This document shows, piece by piece, positions 40,825-51,177 of a DNA stretch of 64,000 nt. The DNA is from Deltaproteobacteria bacterium. GTDB lineage: Bacteria; Desulfobacterota; Desulfuromonadia; Geobacterales; Pseudopelobacteraceae. The position numbers were made by a program, and so were the translations under genes. The notes beneath the pieces were generated by a model. It did not search any database and was not told the DNA's origin. It saw only the letters and a list, made by a program, of their open reading frames with translations. The stretch lies in assembly GCA_016182975.1 (NCBI GenBank), contig JACPFJ010000019.1, forward strand, positions 1 to 64,000, read 5' to 3'. Within the stretch, counting starts at the first letter, position 1, and every line of letters begins with the position of its first letter.

Positions 40825-42264
40825 ATGAAATTCCAACCCGTCATCGGCCTTGAGGTCCACGTCCAACTCCTGACCGATTCCAAGATCTTCTGCGGCTGCT
40901 CGACCAGGTTCGGCGCCGAGCCCAACTCCCAGACCTGCCCGGTATGCCTGGGCCTGCCCGGCGCCCTGCCGGTGCTGAACAGGCGGGTGGTCGAGTTCGC
41001 CGTCAAGGCCGGCCTGGCCACCAACTGCAGCATCAGCCACCGCAGCGTCTTCGCCCGCAAGAACTACTTCTACCCCGACCTCCCCAAGGGGTACCAGATC
41101 AGCCAGTTCGAGGAGCCGATCTGCCTCAAGGGGTGGCTGGACATCCAGGTAAACGGGACGGCGAAACGGATCGGCATCACCCGCATCCACATGGAGGAGG
41201 ACGCCGGCAAGCTGGTGCACGGCGAGCTCCCCGGCCTGGACGACGGCTCGGGCGTCGATCTGAACCGGGCCTGCACACCGCTTCTGGAGATCGTCTCCGA
41301 GCCGGACCTGAGGACGGCCGACGAGGCGGTGGCCTACCTGAAGCAGCTCCACCGGATCGTGACCTGGCTCGGCATCTGCGACGGCAACATGGAGGAGGGA
41401 AGCTTCCGCTGCGACGCCAACGTCTCGGTCATGCCGGTCGGCGCCGACAAGTTGGGCACCCGCGCCGAGATCAAGAACGTCAACTCCTTCCGCTTCGTCA
41501 AGCAGGCCATCGAACACGAGATCGAGCGCCAGATCGACCTGATCGAGGATGGCGGCACCGTGGTCCAGGAGACGCGCCTGTTCGACCCGAACACGGGTCG
41601 CACCCGCTCCATGCGCGGCAAGGAGGAGGCCCACGACTACCGCTACTTCCCCGATCCCGACCTGGTTCCGCTGGTGATCGACGACGAGTGGGTCCGGCGG
41701 GCGCAGGACGAACTGCCCGAACTGCCGGAACAGAGGCAACGGCGCTTCATCAGCGAGTACGGCGTCAGCGAGTACGATGCCGAGGTGCTGACCGCGACCC
41801 GCAGCCTGGCCGAATACTACGAGGGGTGCGTCGCCCTCCACGGCAACGGCAAGGCGGTCTCCAACTGGGTGATGGGTGAACTCACCCGTGCCCTCAACGA
41901 CTCCGGGCTCTCCATCGACCAGTGTCCGGTGACTCCCCGCCTGCTGGCGGAACTGGTCAAGCTGATCGACAGCGGCACCATCTCCGGCAAGATCGCCAAG
42001 ACCGTCTTCGACGAGATGTGGCGAAGCGGCAGGGAGCCCGGGGCCATCGTCGAGGAACAGGGGCTGGTGCAGGTCTCCGACAGCGGGGCGATCGAGGCGA
42101 TCATCGACGGGATACTGGCCGCCAACCAGGGGCAGGTTGAGGAATACCGGGGCGGCAAGGAGAAGGTGTTCGGCTTCTTCGTCGGGCAGGTGATGCGGGC
42201 CAGCAAGGGCAAGGCCAACCCGGCCCTGGTGAACGAGCTGCTGCTGAACAAGCTCAAGGGATAA
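40825..42264 (+). CDS. gatB: Asp/Glu-tRNA amidotransferase subunit B
   Basis: A 479-residue Gat[21 protein letters not shown] and [15 protein letters not shown] carry the zinc-binding cysteines; [14 protein letters not shown] and [12 protein letters not shown] are conserved, and the C-terminal YqeY-like tail domain is present. It transfers ammonia to the tRNA-bound Glu or Asp. A GGAGAAATCCCC site precedes the start. Confidence 0.98.
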   Translation: MKFQPVIGLEVHVQLLTDSKIFCGCSTRFGAEPNSQTCPVCLGLPGALPVLNRRVVEFAVKAGLATNCSISHRSVFARKNYFYPDLPKGYQISQFEEPICLKGWLDIQVNGTAKRIGITRIHMEEDAGKLVHGELPGLDDGSGVDLNRACTPLLEIVSEPDLRTADEAVAYLKQLHRIVTWLGICDGNMEEGSFRCDANVSVMPVGADKLGTRAEIKNVNSFRFVKQAIEHEIERQIDLIEDGGTVVQETRLFDPNTGRTRSMRGKEEAHDYRYFPDPDLVPLVIDDEWVRRAQDELPELPEQRQRRFISEYGVSEYDAEVLTATRSLAEYYEGCVALHGNGKAVSNWVMGELTRALNDSGLSIDQCPVTPRLLAELVKLIDSGTISGKIAKTVFDEMWRSGREPGAIVEEQGLVQVSDSGAIEAIIDGILAANQGQVEEYRGGKEKVFGFFVGQVMRASKGKANPALVNELLLNKLKG

Positions 42265-42339
42265 ACGAGGGCGCCATGAGGGTACCGGCCGTTAACTTCA
42301 GGCTTGCCGAGCTTCCGCTTCGGCTGGAGGGGTGATTCC

Positions 42340-43968
42340 ATGGACATGTCCCCCTACCGGGATCTGTTCGTCTCCGAATCCCGTGGGCACATCACGGCCT
42401 TCAACGACCTCATCGTCCGGCTCGAAGGCAATGCCGTTGACCGGGGCATTATCGACGAGCTCTTCCGGCATGCCCACTCCCTCAAGGGGATGGCGGCCAC
42501 CATGCAGCTTCAGCCGGTCGCCGAGCTGGCCCACGCGATGGAAGACCTGATGAGCAAGGTGCGCAGCGGCGAGTTCCCCCTCACGCCGGCCATGGCCGAT
42601 CTCCTGCTGGAGGGGAGCGACCTCCTGGGAGGCCTGATCGGCGCGTTCGAGGCGGGCGACGGCCACCTCGCGGATGTCGCCGACCTGGTCAAGCGCATCG
42701 CTTCCTTCAGTCCCGGCAGCGCCCAGACAGCCCCTTTGGCGGACACCTCCGCCAAGGGCGAGCCCGCGGCCGGCAAAAACGGGGAGACGGCACCCCCGCA
42801 ACAGCAGTTACGGCAGTCCGACCCATTCAAGAGCGTCCGCATCAGGACCGAGACCCTCGACCGCCTGGTGAACATCACCGGCGAACTCATCACCACCCGT
42901 TACCGGCTGGCCGATCAGGCGCAACGCTGCCCGCAGGCGATGCTGAACGAGCCGCTGGGCCGGCTTTCCGCGCTGCTGCGCGAGCTGCGCGACGAGGTCT
43001 TTCAGGCCCGCATGCTCCCCTTCTCCTTGGTGGCCGAGCGTTTCCCCAGGCTGGTGCGGGACCTGGCCCGCAAGCAGGGCAAAGAGGTCGCCTTCCACCT
43101 CGAAGGGGAGGAGATCGAGCTGGACCGGGGCATCCTTGAGGAGATTGCCGAGCCCTTGGTCCACATCCTGCGCAACGCCGTGGACCACGGCATGGAAACG
43201 CCCGCTGAACGCGCTGCCGCGGGAAAACCGGATAATGGCGTCATCAGCATCACGGTGACCCGCGACAAGGACCACGTCAGGATCTGCGTCGCAGACGACG
43301 GCCGGGGCATGAGTCCGGCGCTGCTCCGCGCCAGGGCCGTGGAGAAAGGTCTCGTCAGCAGCGCCAGGGCCGAGGCGATGACCACCCAGGAGGCGCTCAT
43401 GCTCGTCTGCGCCCCCGGCTTTTCAACGGCGGAGACCGTCGGCGACGTCTCCGGCCGGGGGGTCGGCATGGATGCCGTCAGGAGCGCGGTTCACAACCTG
43501 GGCGGTACCCTCGAGATCGAAACGGAGGGGGGCAGCGGAAGCCGATTCACCCTCAAGCTTCCCATCACCGTCTCCATCATAAACGCCCTCCTGGTCGAGT
43601 GCGGCAGGCTGACGGTCGCCTTTCCGGTCAACACCGTGGACCGCGCCGTCGAGCTCGGACCGGACGAGATCCATGAAGAGGGGGGGCGGAAGGCATGTAC
43701 GCTGGACGGAAGATCCATTCCCCTCCGGAGCCTCAACCGCCTGTTGGGGCAGCCGCTCCCGAAGGGTGGCGCCCCCCGCGTCCCAGCCATCCTGACCGGC
43801 ATGAGCGGCGCGCCTGGAGGGGTTGTGGCCGACCGCATCCTGGGGCAGCAGGAGATCTTCGTCAAGCCGCTCGGCATACCCCTTTCCAATATTCGATGCA
43901 TCAGCGGAGGGACCGTCATGGGCGACGGCAGCATAGTATTTGTCATGGATGCCGGCACGTTCGCCTGA
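42340..43968 (+). CDS. CheA-type chemotaxis histidine kinase, orphan
   Basis: A 542-residue CheA-like kinase. N-terminal Hpt domain has the phospho-His in HAHSLKGMAATM (about residue 45). After a linker come the dimerisation helices (LVNITGELITTRYRLADQAQ), kinase core with N box HILRNAVDHGMETPAER, G1 DDGRGM, G2 GRGVGMDAV, and a C-terminal CheW-like domain. A separate P2 CheY-binding domain is not evident. ATG 42340 has GGAGGGGTGATTCC upstream. No cheW, cheY, cheR, cheB or receptor gene is nearby, so its pathway is unknown. Confidence 0.9.
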   Translation: MDMSPYRDLFVSESRGHITAFNDLIVRLEGNAVDRGIIDELFRHAHSLKGMAATMQLQPVAELAHAMEDLMSKVRSGEFPLTPAMADLLLEGSDLLGGLIGAFEAGDGHLADVADLVKRIASFSPGSAQTAPLADTSAKGEPAAGKNGETAPPQQQLRQSDPFKSVRIRTETLDRLVNITGELITTRYRLADQAQRCPQAMLNEPLGRLSALLRELRDEVFQARMLPFSLVAERFPRLVRDLARKQGKEVAFHLEGEEIELDRGILEEIAEPLVHILRNAVDHGMETPAERAAAGKPDNGVISITVTRDKDHVRICVADDGRGMSPALLRARAVEKGLVSSARAEAMTTQEALMLVCAPGFSTAETVGDVSGRGVGMDAVRSAVHNLGGTLEIETEGGSGSRFTLKLPITVSIINALLVECGRLTVAFPVNTVDRAVELGPDEIHEEGGRKACTLDGRSIPLRSLNRLLGQPLPKGGAPRVPAILTGMSGAPGGVVADRILGQQEIFVKPLGIPLSNIRCISGGTVMGDGSIVFVMDAGTFA

Positions 43969-44099
43969 TCAGCCGGGACAGGAGCGCCTCGAAAGCGGTT
44001 GCGATAGCAGCGGGCTTGTGGCACTATTACACGCCGGCGCCGATCCCATGCCGGGATAACAACTGCGACTGGTCGCCCGATATCCACAGGAGATCTTTC

Positions 44100-44831
44100 A
44101 TGAAATGGTTTTTCACCATATTTACCGTTCTCGTGCTGTACGTCGGAGCCGACCCGGCGCTCGCCTCCTCCGCGGCGAACGCGGCAGCGCCGGCCACGCT
44201 CGCGGATGTCGTGTCCGCACTGGAGAAAGGGTACGAAACTCTTCAGGACGTTCAGGCCGACTTCAGCCAGAGGACCATCATCGCCGGCATAAAGAAGGAA
44301 CAGCGCGGCAACGGCACGGTACTGTTGAAACGCCCGGCCTCCGCCGCCGCCATGTTCCGTTTCAACTACGACAAACCGAAACAGCAGATCATCTCCAACG
44401 GGAAGCAGGTCTGGTTCTATCTGCCCGAAAACCGGCAGGTGATGGTGACGCCGGTGGCCGAGATGTTCAAGGGGGGCAACGGCATCGCCCTCTCCTACCT
44501 GACCGGGCTCGGACATGTCTCGCGTGATTTCACCGTCGCCTTCGCCAGGGAGCAGCGGGACAAGAGGGGCAACTACCAACTCGAACTGGTGCCCAGGAAA
44601 CCCTCCCCGGTGCTGGCCAGGCTCCTGCTGACCGTCTCCGCCGAGGCGGTGGAGCGCTTTCTCGGAGAGGGGACCGTCCGCGACCTCTTCCCGGTCGTAG
44701 CGTCGGTGGTTTTCGATGCCGGCGGCAATGAGACCCGCATTGATTACAGCCGCGCCAGGGTCAACAAGGGGATCGACAACGGAAAGTTTTCTTTCAAGAT
44801 CCCCGATGGGGTCGAGATCATAAAACCATAG
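44100..44831 (+). CDS. lolA: outer-membrane lipoprotein carrier protein LolA
   Basis: A 243-residue periplasmic protein with signal peptide [22 protein letters not shown]. The LolA domain includes [35 protein letters not shown] and [19 protein letters not shown]. It ferries lipoproteins from LolCDE to the outer membrane. ATG 44100 has AGGAGATCTTTC before it. It is somewhat longer than E. coli LolA. Confidence 0.88.
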   Translation: MKWFFTIFTVLVLYVGADPALASSAANAAAPATLADVVSALEKGYETLQDVQADFSQRTIIAGIKKEQRGNGTVLLKRPASAAAMFRFNYDKPKQQIISNGKQVWFYLPENRQVMVTPVAEMFKGGNGIALSYLTGLGHVSRDFTVAFAREQRDKRGNYQLELVPRKPSPVLARLLLTVSAEAVERFLGEGTVRDLFPVVASVVFDAGGNETRIDYSRARVNKGIDNGKFSFKIPDGVEIIKP

Positions 44832-44851
44832 GTTTTTTTGGAGGTTCAACC

Positions 44852-45337
44852 ATGCCGTCATTCGACATCGTCTCCAAGGTGGACATGCAGGAGGTCGACA
44901 ACGCCGTCAACCAGGCCGTCAAGGAGATCGGCCAGCGCTATGACTTCAAGGGTTCCAAGAGCGAGATCAGCCAGGAGAAGGACGCCGTCAAGATCCTGGC
45001 CGACGACGACTACAAGCTCAAGGCCGTGGTGGACGTGCTCCAGTCCAAGTTCCTCAAGCGCAACATCTCCATCAAGGCCTTGCAATACGGCAAGGTCGAA
45101 CCGGCCTCGGGCGGCATGGTGCGGCAGATCGTAACCGTCCAGCAGGGCATATCCAAGGAGAAGGGGAAGGAGATCGTCGCGGTCATCAAGGAGAGCAAGC
45201 TCAAGGTGCAGGCCCAGATCCAGGACGACCAGGTGCGGGTGACCGGCAAGAACCGCGACGATCTGCAGGATGCGATCCAACTCCTCAAGGGGAAGGACCT
45301 GGATGTCGAGATGCAGTTTGTGAATTTCAGGGAATAG
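44852..45337 (+). CDS. YajQ-family nucleotide/c-di-GMP-binding protein
   Basis: A 161-residue YajQ protein, full length, with [32 protein letters not shown] and [17 protein letters not shown]. The family binds RNA or c-di-GMP and, in some species, affects transcription. GGAGGTTCAACC precedes the start. It may link to the c-di-GMP proteins elsewhere in the window, but that is only inference. Confidence 0.95.
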   Translation: MPSFDIVSKVDMQEVDNAVNQAVKEIGQRYDFKGSKSEISQEKDAVKILADDDYKLKAVVDVLQSKFLKRNISIKALQYGKVEPASGGMVRQIVTVQQGISKEKGKEIVAVIKESKLKVQAQIQDDQVRVTGKNRDDLQDAIQLLKGKDLDVEMQFVNFRE

Positions 45338-45344
45338 TGACAAC

Positions 45345-45451
45345 GTGGGGAGTGAGGAGTAAGGCGTGAGGAGTGAGGAGTGAGGAATGGATTATAACCC
45401 CTCACACCTTACCCCTCACCCCTCACCCCTCGCCCCTCACACTTCACCCAA
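45345..45451. repeat. family E inverted repeat of GAGTGAGG / CCCCTCA units
   Basis: Left arm is tandem gtgaggagtgaggag units; right arm is tandem cccctcac units. It fills the gap between the yajQ-type gene and rimO. The right-arm unit also occurs inside hpnI (16263-16296). Confidence 0.8.
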
Positions 45452-45463
45452 CAAGGGGTACAA

Positions 45464-46810
45464 GTGAGCGAAACAGTCAAACAGAAGGTCAGCATGGTCA
45501 GCCTGGGCTGTCCCAAGAACCTGGTTGATGCCGAGGTGATGCTGGGGGTCCTGGCAAAGGAGCGCTACGAGATCACCACCGACGAGAAAGAGGCCGACGT
45601 GATCATCGTCAACACCTGCTCCTTCATCAAGGAGGCCAAGCAGGAGAGCATCGACGCCATCCTCGACCTTGCCGAACGCAAGCAAGACGGCCGCTGCCAC
45701 ACCCTGATCGTCTCCGGATGCCTGCCCCAGCGCTACCAGGAGGAACTGGCCCGAGAGTTGCCCGAGGTGGACATCTTCATCGGTACCGGCGACTACCCCC
45801 GCATCGCCGAGATCCTGGCCGAAAAGGCCGGGACGGAAAGCCAGCTCCGTTACATCGGCGACCCGGACTACGTCTACGATGAGGCCCTGCCGCGCCTCAA
45901 CTCCTCACCGGCCTGGTATTCGTACCTGAAGATCGGCGAGGGGTGCTCCAACTGTTGTTCCTACTGCGTCATCCCCAGCCTGCGCGGCGCCTACCGTTCC
46001 CGGCCGCTGGACGCCCTGGTGGCGGAGGCCGAGCAGTTGGCCGCCCGGGGGGTCAAGGAACTGAACATCATCTCCCAGGACATCACCCGCTACGGCAGCG
46101 ACCTGGCGGACGGCACCACCCTGGAGACCCTGATCCGCCGCCTGGCGCGGATTTCCGGCCTCAGCTGGATCCGCCTGCTCTACGCCTATCCGGACGGCAT
46201 CACCGACAGCCTGATCGCACTGATCCGGGACGAGCCCAAGGTCTGCAAGTACCTGGACATCCCGATCCAGCACATCAGCGATCCGGTACTCAAACAGATG
46301 AAGCGTCGCGGCAACGGGCAACAGATCAGGGACCTGGTTGCGAAACTGCGCCGCGAGGTCCCGGACATCGCCCTGCGCACCTCGCTGATCGTCGGCTTCC
46401 CCGGCGAGACCACGGACGACTTCAGCGAGCTGATGCAGTTCGTTGAGAATACCCAGTTCGACCGCCTGGGTGTCTTCTGCTACTCACGGGAAGAAGGCAC
46501 ACCGGCCGCCGCCATGCCGGAGCAGGTCTCGGAACGCATCAAGCGCGAGCGCTACCGCAAACTGATGCGCGCCCAGGCACGTCTCTCCTTCCGCCGCAAC
46601 CGCGCCCTGATCGGCAAGAGCGAGCAGGTGATCGTGGAGGGGTACAGCGAGGAGACCGAGCTGCTCCTCAAGGGGCGTTCTGCCCGCCAGGCGCCGGACA
46701 TCGACGGCCAGGTCTACATCACCGCCGGCCAGGCCGACGTGGGTGCAATCGTTACGCTCAGGATCACCGACTCGTCGGATTACGACCTGATCGGCGAGAT
46801 CGTCGCCTGA
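45464..46810 (+). CDS. rimO: ribosomal protein S12 methylthiotransferase RimO
   Basis: A 448-residue radical SAM methylthiotransferase. N-terminal UPF0004 domain has [20 protein letters not shown] and SGCLPQRY (three Cys for one cluster); the radical SAM motif is [11 protein letters not shown] (CxxxCxxC); a C-terminal TRAM domain follows. It modifies Asp of uS12. It starts at GTG 45464 with AAGGGGTACAA before it. Confidence 0.97.
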   Translation: MSETVKQKVSMVSLGCPKNLVDAEVMLGVLAKERYEITTDEKEADVIIVNTCSFIKEAKQESIDAILDLAERKQDGRCHTLIVSGCLPQRYQEELARELPEVDIFIGTGDYPRIAEILAEKAGTESQLRYIGDPDYVYDEALPRLNSSPAWYSYLKIGEGCSNCCSYCVIPSLRGAYRSRPLDALVAEAEQLAARGVKELNIISQDITRYGSDLADGTTLETLIRRLARISGLSWIRLLYAYPDGITDSLIALIRDEPKVCKYLDIPIQHISDPVLKQMKRRGNGQQIRDLVAKLRREVPDIALRTSLIVGFPGETTDDFSELMQFVENTQFDRLGVFCYSREEGTPAAAMPEQVSERIKRERYRKLMRAQARLSFRRNRALIGKSEQVIVEGYSEETELLLKGRSARQAPDIDGQVYITAGQADVGAIVTLRITDSSDYDLIGEIVA

Positions 46811-46887
46811 CACACGCGGGGACAGGTTTCAGGCCTTCCCTGCGCGTTCCCGCGCATTCACCCCATCCGGATCGCAACCCTTTTAGC

Positions 46888-46915
46888 TTGACAACCCGGA
46901 TGGTTTCTGTATTAT
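46888..46915 (+). promoter_or_regulatory. promoter of the DksA-type gene
   Basis: TTGACA (46888-46893), 16-base spacer, TATTAT (46910-46915). It lies 48 bases before the ATG. Confidence 0.7.
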
Positions 46916-46962
46916 CTTCCGCCTTTGCGGAGACCGAAATCAAGAGGCAACGGAGCAGATCA

Positions 46963-47400
46963 ATGCCAACCACATCTAACAAAAAATGGAATGAAATCAG
47001 GGAGATCCTCCATAAGTTGAAGGACGACACCCTGCGCGAGATACACAAAACCGTCAAAAGCGGGGCCGAGACCTCAACCATAGGCGAACCGAGCGGCGAC
47101 ATCTACGACCAGGCGTCATCGGAGCGGGATCGTGAACTGGGGCTGCTTTTGGGGGATCGCGAAAGGGAAAAACTGCACAGCATCGACGAGGCCCTCTTGC
47201 GCATCGACGAGGGAGAATACGGCATCTGCGAGGAGTGCGAGGAGGAGATCCCCCTCGGCCGCCTCAAGGCCATGCCCTTTGCCCGCCACTGCGTCAAATG
47301 CAAGTCCGACCTGGAAAAACTTCAGGCCCAGACCAGGCGCTTCGAGGAGGAGCGCGCCTATCGGGAGATCCCGCTGGGCGGCGAGGAAGAGGAGGCGTAA
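46963..47400 (+). CDS. DksA/TraR-family C4 zinc-finger protein
   Basis: A 145-residue DksA-like protein. An N-terminal coiled coil (KWNEIREILHKLKDDTLREIHK) is followed by ICEECEEEIPLGRLKAMP and ARHCVKC, giving four zinc-binding cysteines. Such proteins enter the RNA polymerase secondary channel with ppGpp. The coiled-coil tip carries DQASSERDRELG in place of the classical DxxDxA. ATG 46963 lies just after CGGAGCAGATCA, while the longer frame would start inside the promoter. Confidence 0.9.
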   Translation: MPTTSNKKWNEIREILHKLKDDTLREIHKTVKSGAETSTIGEPSGDIYDQASSERDRELGLLLGDREREKLHSIDEALLRIDEGEYGICEECEEEIPLGRLKAMPFARHCVKCKSDLEKLQAQTRRFEEERAYREIPLGGEEEEA

Positions 47401-47404
47401 CCGC

Positions 47405-48553
47405 CTAGCGTCCTCGTCTGCGCCTGTCAAGCAGCGCAACAAGCTTCAAGAGCATCCCTTCCCGCACCTCCATGGCGTCGTGCGGGCAGAGTTCGCGACA
47501 GCACCAGCAACGGATACAGCGCCCGGAGTCGATCGACAGGGCGCTGTTTTTTATGGCAATGGCCCGTGGCGGGCAGGCATCCCTGCAAATCCCGCATAGC
47601 CGGCATCGTTCCCTGTTTGCGCCGGGGCACGCCATGAGATGGTTGCGCAGGGCATCCTTCAGGAAACGGGGCAGGCCGAACTGCACGTCCAGCCCGCCTG
47701 GAAGCCTGAACGGACGTTGCGTGAACCCTTCCGCCCGAGCGCCGACCACTTCGATATCCTCCAGACGGCTTCCAGGCACCCCCTGCCTGAGCGCCTCCCG
47801 CTCGACATGCAGCAGATCGGCCGGTATCCCCGCCAGCCGGGCCGCCACCACGTCGACCGCCACGGCATTGACCCCGGCAAGGAGCGCCCCCAGGTGGAAC
47901 GGATCGCCGCTTGCCGGGCCGTTCCCCTCCATGGCCCAGACAGCGTCCACGATGTTCAGCGTCGGCCTTTTCAGCAGGCAGATCTCCAGCAACACGCGGG
48001 CAAAGAACTCGCGCGACGTCCCCGCCTTGAGGTGCCAGGCCGCTTTTTCGGCGCCGACCACCGCGCCGAAGAGGTTCTTCACGGCGCAGGTCATGGTCAT
48101 CATCTCATGGGTCTTCAGCTTGGGCAGGTTGATGATCTTGTCCGCCTCCCAGTAGGCGCGCGCCACGGCAATGCGGCGGAACGTCCCCGTCCCCCGCACC
48201 TCGACGGTGTCGTCGAAGGGGACCAACCGGACGCCGCTTTCAGTGGCGGCCCGCAGGATGCCGCTCCGCTCGGCGACACGCCGGAAAGCGCCGATACCGG
48301 GGCTGTCGCCGATCATCACCTCGCCCCCCGCCTCCCTGACCAGGTCCGCCACAACCCGCACCAGCGCGGGATGCGTCGTCACCGCCTCCTCGGGCAGCTT
48401 GGCCGCGAGCATGTTCGGCTTGAGAAGCACCCGCTCCCCCGGTCCCACGAACGCCTCCAACCCTCCCAACGGTCTCAGCAGCGACACCACGGCCTCCCGC
48501 AGACGGGGATACTCGTAGACGTCACAACGCTCGATACTCACCTTCTCTGTCAC
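47405..48553 (-). CDS. DUF362 protein with 2x[4Fe-4S] ferredoxin domain
   Basis: A 382-residue protein. DUF362 domain at about 30-270 (VLLKPNMLAAKLPEEAVTTHP, KIINLPKLKTHEMMTMTCAVKN) and C-terminal bacterial ferredoxin domain with CRLCGICRDACPP and CIRCWCCRELCPH. Likely a cytoplasmic redox protein; no specific reaction is known. GTG 48553 is chosen because GAGGGGGTGTC is just upstream and the frame before it lacks similarity. Its stop is only four bases from the stop of the convergent DksA-type gene. Confidence 0.85.
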   Translation of the reverse strand: MTEKVSIERCDVYEYPRLREAVVSLLRPLGGLEAFVGPGERVLLKPNMLAAKLPEEAVTTHPALVRVVADLVREAGGEVMIGDSPGIGAFRRVAERSGILRAATESGVRLVPFDDTVEVRGTGTFRRIAVARAYWEADKIINLPKLKTHEMMTMTCAVKNLFGAVVGAEKAAWHLKAGTSREFFARVLLEICLLKRPTLNIVDAVWAMEGNGPASGDPFHLGALLAGVNAVAVDVVAARLAGIPADLLHVEREALRQGVPGSRLEDIEVVGARAEGFTQRPFRLPGGLDVQFGLPRFLKDALRNHLMACPGANRERCRLCGICRDACPPRAIAIKNSALSIDSGRCIRCWCCRELCPHDAMEVREGMLLKLVALLDRRRRGR

Positions 48554-48638
48554 GACACCCCCTCGATCACGCGGAAAATGTTTTGAATATATCATGTTCC
48601 GGCAATCCAGCACAAAGATGTTGCACACAAAATAACTA

Positions 48639-48667
48639 TTGACTCGACGACATTTATGTTGTAAATA
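48639..48667 (+). promoter_or_regulatory. tRNA-Lys promoter
   Basis: TTGACT (48639-48644), 17-base spacer, TAAATA (48662-48667). It is nearly a copy of the tRNA-Glu promoter, sharing the words around TATTGACTCG. Confidence 0.75.
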
Positions 48668-48679
48668 TTCTTTCTCTTT

Positions 48680-48755
48680 GAGCCGCTAGCTCAGTCGGTA
48701 GAGCACCTGACTTTTAATCAGGTGGTCGTTGGTTCGACCCCAACGCGGCTCACCA
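48680..48755 (+). tRNA. tRNA-Lys (anticodon TTT)
   Basis: A 76-nt cloverleaf: acceptor GAGCCGC/GCGGCTC, D arm GCTC/GAGC, anticodon stem CCTGA/TCAGG with loop CTTTTAA, T stem GTTGG/CCAAC with TTCGACC. Discriminator A and CCA are encoded. Confidence 0.97.
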
Positions 48756-48762
48756 AAAAATC

Positions 48763-48796
48763 AAGGGTTTCCGTCTATCGGCGGAAACCCTTTTTG
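48763..48796 (+). terminator. terminator after tRNA-Lys
   Basis: 11-bp stem aagggtttccg/cggaaaccctt (48763-48773, 48782-48792) with an 8-base loop and T run. Confidence 0.88.
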
Positions 48797-48890
48797 ATTT
48801 GTGCAACCTGCACTTGAATATCACAATGGACGATGAAATCGTCCGATGCCGCGCCATAGCGACAAAAAACAGCGGCACGCAAAATAAATA

Positions 48891-48919
48891 TTGACTCGTC
48901 CCGCAGTTTGCTGTATTTA
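48891..48919 (+). promoter_or_regulatory. tRNA-Glu promoter
   Basis: TTGACT (48891-48896), 17-base spacer, TATTTA (48914-48919), preceded by aaaataaata as in the tRNA-Lys promoter region. Confidence 0.75.
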
Positions 48920-48985
48920 GTTAGGTCTATCGCGCCATCACTTGGGCAAGCGCCGTTTGACGGCCGGGCGCGGTAGCAATTGAAC

Positions 48986-49063
<78 letters not shown>

Positions 49064-49073
49064 AACTTCACTG

Positions 49074-49108
49074 AATCCGAGTGCCCCGATGGGTACTCGG
49101 ATTTTTTT
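49074..49108 (+). terminator. terminator after tRNA-Glu
   Basis: 12-bp stem aatccgagtgcc/ggtactcggatt with one G-T pair and a T run. A second hairpin with T run follows at 49120-49147 (aaccacgggg/cccctgtggtt, one bulge) and may act as back-up. Confidence 0.85.
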
Positions 49109-49173
49109 CAACCCACGTGAACCACGGGGATCACCCCTGTGGTTTTTTATTTTTCAAAGGGAGTCCATCAAGC

Positions 49174-50811
49174 ATGATAGCCGCATCCAGCGTAACCCTC
49201 TCCTACGGCAAGAGGGTGCTCTTCAAGGACGTCAACATCAAATTCACCCCGGGCAACTGCTACGGATTGATCGGCGCCAACGGCGCGGGCAAATCCACCT
49301 TCCTCAAGATCCTCTCGGGCGAGATCAGCCCGGACAAGGGTGAGATTACCATCGGCACCCGCGAACGGGTCGCTGTGCTACGCCAGGATCAGTTCGCTTT
49401 CGACGAGGAAACGGTCTTCAATACGGTCATCATGGGACACAAACGGCTCTATGATGTGATGGTCGAGCGTGAGGCTATCTACGCCAAGCCTGACTTTAGC
49501 GAACAGGACGGGGTGCGTTCGGCTGAACTGGAAGGTGATTTTGCCGAGATGAACGGCTATGAGGCCGAGTCAGAGGCGGCGGTGCTGCTGAACGGTCTGG
49601 GCATCCCCGAAGAGCTGCGCGGCAAACAAATGAAGGAGTTGGAGGGGGGCGACAAGGTACGTGTGCTTTTGGCACAGGCCCTGTTCGGCAGTCCGGACGT
49701 GCTGCTCCTGGATGAGCCGACCAATAACCTGGACCTGAAGTCCATCTCCTGGCTGGAGGATTTCCTCTTCCGCTTTCCCAACACGGTGATCGTGGTCTCC
49801 CATGACCGCCACTTCCTCAATCAGGTCTGCACCCACACCGCCGACATCGACTTCGGCCGGATCAAGGTCTACGTGGGCAACTACGACTTCTGGTACCACG
49901 CAAGCCAACTGAACCTGAAGCAGCTACAGAACGAAAACCGGAAGGTGTCCGAGAAGGCCGAGGAATTGAAGGCATTTATCCAACGATTCAGCTCCAATGC
50001 ATCGAAGGCCAAGCAGGCTACCTCGCGCAAAAAACTTCTGGACAAGCTCACTCTTGAGGATATGCCGGTCTCATCCCGCAAGTATCCCCATGTCATGTTC
50101 AAGCCCGAGCGCCCCTGTGGTGACATCATCCTGGAGATCCAGGGACTTTCCAAGGAGATCGATGGGGTTCCGGTTCTGGACAACCTGGATCTAATCGTCC
50201 GCAAAAACGATAAGATCGCCTTTGTCGGAGGCAACACCCTTGCCCGTACCACCCTCTTCCGGATACTTGCCGGCGAGTTGGAACCGGACTCGGGTTCGTT
50301 CCGCTGGGGGGTAACCATTACCAACGCCTATTTCCCCAAGGAAAACAGCAGCTATTTCGAGAATGACCTGAACCTGATCGAATGGTTGGGACAGTACTCA
50401 CCTCCCACCGAAGGGGAGACCTTTGCCCGCGGCTTCCTGGGGCGGATGCTCTTCTCCGGCGACGAGGCGATGAAGAAGACCTCGGTCCTCTCCGGAGGCG
50501 AACGGGTACGCTGCATGTTATCCAGGATGATGCTCTCCGGAGCCAACGTGCTGATCCTGGACGAGCCGACAAACCATCTTGATCTGGAGTCGATCACCGC
50601 TCTGAACGATGGCCTGATCGCCTATTCGGAGGTGGTGTTGTTCTCCTCGCACGACCACGAGTTCGTTTCCACCGTGGCCAACCGCATCGTGGAGATCACC
50701 CCGGGCGGGGTGATCGATAGGGTGATGGGGTTCGAGGAGTATCTGGAAGACGGAGGTGTGATGCGGGAGCGCGACGAACTGCACCATGGTCACGCGGAGT
50801 TGAGCCTCTAG
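49174..50811 (+). CDS. ABC-F ATPase (YbiT-like)
   Basis: A 545-residue ABC-F protein with two ATP-binding domains and a linker (about 245-290), no membrane part. Domain 1: Walker [10 protein letters not shown] (Lys40), a weak signature LEGGDKVRV, Walker [13 protein letters not shown]. Domain 2: P-loop [10 protein letters not shown] where Arg358 replaces the usual Lys, signature LSGGERVRC, Walker [16 protein letters not shown] proteins act on the ribosome in translation or antibiotic protection. ATG 49174 has AAAGGGAGTCC upstream at slightly long spacing. Confidence 0.92.
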   Translation: MIAASSVTLSYGKRVLFKDVNIKFTPGNCYGLIGANGAGKSTFLKILSGEISPDKGEITIGTRERVAVLRQDQFAFDEETVFNTVIMGHKRLYDVMVEREAIYAKPDFSEQDGVRSAELEGDFAEMNGYEAESEAAVLLNGLGIPEELRGKQMKELEGGDKVRVLLAQALFGSPDVLLLDEPTNNLDLKSISWLEDFLFRFPNTVIVVSHDRHFLNQVCTHTADIDFGRIKVYVGNYDFWYHASQLNLKQLQNENRKVSEKAEELKAFIQRFSSNASKAKQATSRKKLLDKLTLEDMPVSSRKYPHVMFKPERPCGDIILEIQGLSKEIDGVPVLDNLDLIVRKNDKIAFVGGNTLARTTLFRILAGELEPDSGSFRWGVTITNAYFPKENSSYFENDLNLIEWLGQYSPPTEGETFARGFLGRMLFSGDEAMKKTSVLSGGERVRCMLSRMMLSGANVLILDEPTNHLDLESITALNDGLIAYSEVVLFSSHDHEFVSTVANRIVEITPGGVIDRVMGFEEYLEDGGVMRERDELHHGHAELSL

Positions 50812-50824
50812 TCGAGAGGGCGTC

Positions 50825-51148
50825 ATGGCGATCGAGATAAGGGAGTCTGAGATCAGGGTGGAGTTTTACCGCGCGTCAGGGCCGGGCGGTCAGCACAGGA
50901 ACACCACCGACTCGGCGGTGCGCATCCGCCACCTCCCCACCGGCATCGTGGCCCAGGCCTCCGAGAGCCGTTCACAGGCGCAGAACAGGGAGGCGGCCAT
51001 GAACCGCCTGCGGGCGGCGCTGGAGAAACGCGAGCGCAAGGTCAAGAAGCGGATCGCCACAAAGGCGCCGAGGGGGGCGAAGGAGAGGCGGTTGAGCGAG
51101 AAGAGGATCGTGGGGCAGAAAAAGATATCGCGGACAACAGTGGAATAA
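50825..51148 (+). CDS. RF-1-domain peptidyl-tRNA hydrolase-like protein
   Basis: A 107-residue protein with the release-factor GGQ motif [16 protein letters not shown] (Gln23) and a basic C terminus rich in Lys and Arg ([19 protein letters not shown]-like). It resembles ArfB/C12orf65-type factors, which release nascent chains on stalled ribosomes. It follows the ABC-F gene by 13 bases, so a joint ribosome-rescue role is possible. The lack of a codon-recognition domain fits a codon-independent factor. Confidence 0.88.
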   Translation: MAIEIRESEIRVEFYRASGPGGQHRNTTDSAVRIRHLPTGIVAQASESRSQAQNREAAMNRLRAALEKRERKVKKRIATKAPRGAKERRLSEKRIVGQKKISRTTVE

Positions 51149-51177
51149 CACGAAGAAATCAAAAACTGCCTTTTTGG

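Noticed and set aside
49113-49127. parS-like word ccacgtgaaccacgg
   Set aside because: It lacks the full parS palindrome and is part of a terminator hairpin after tRNA-Glu.
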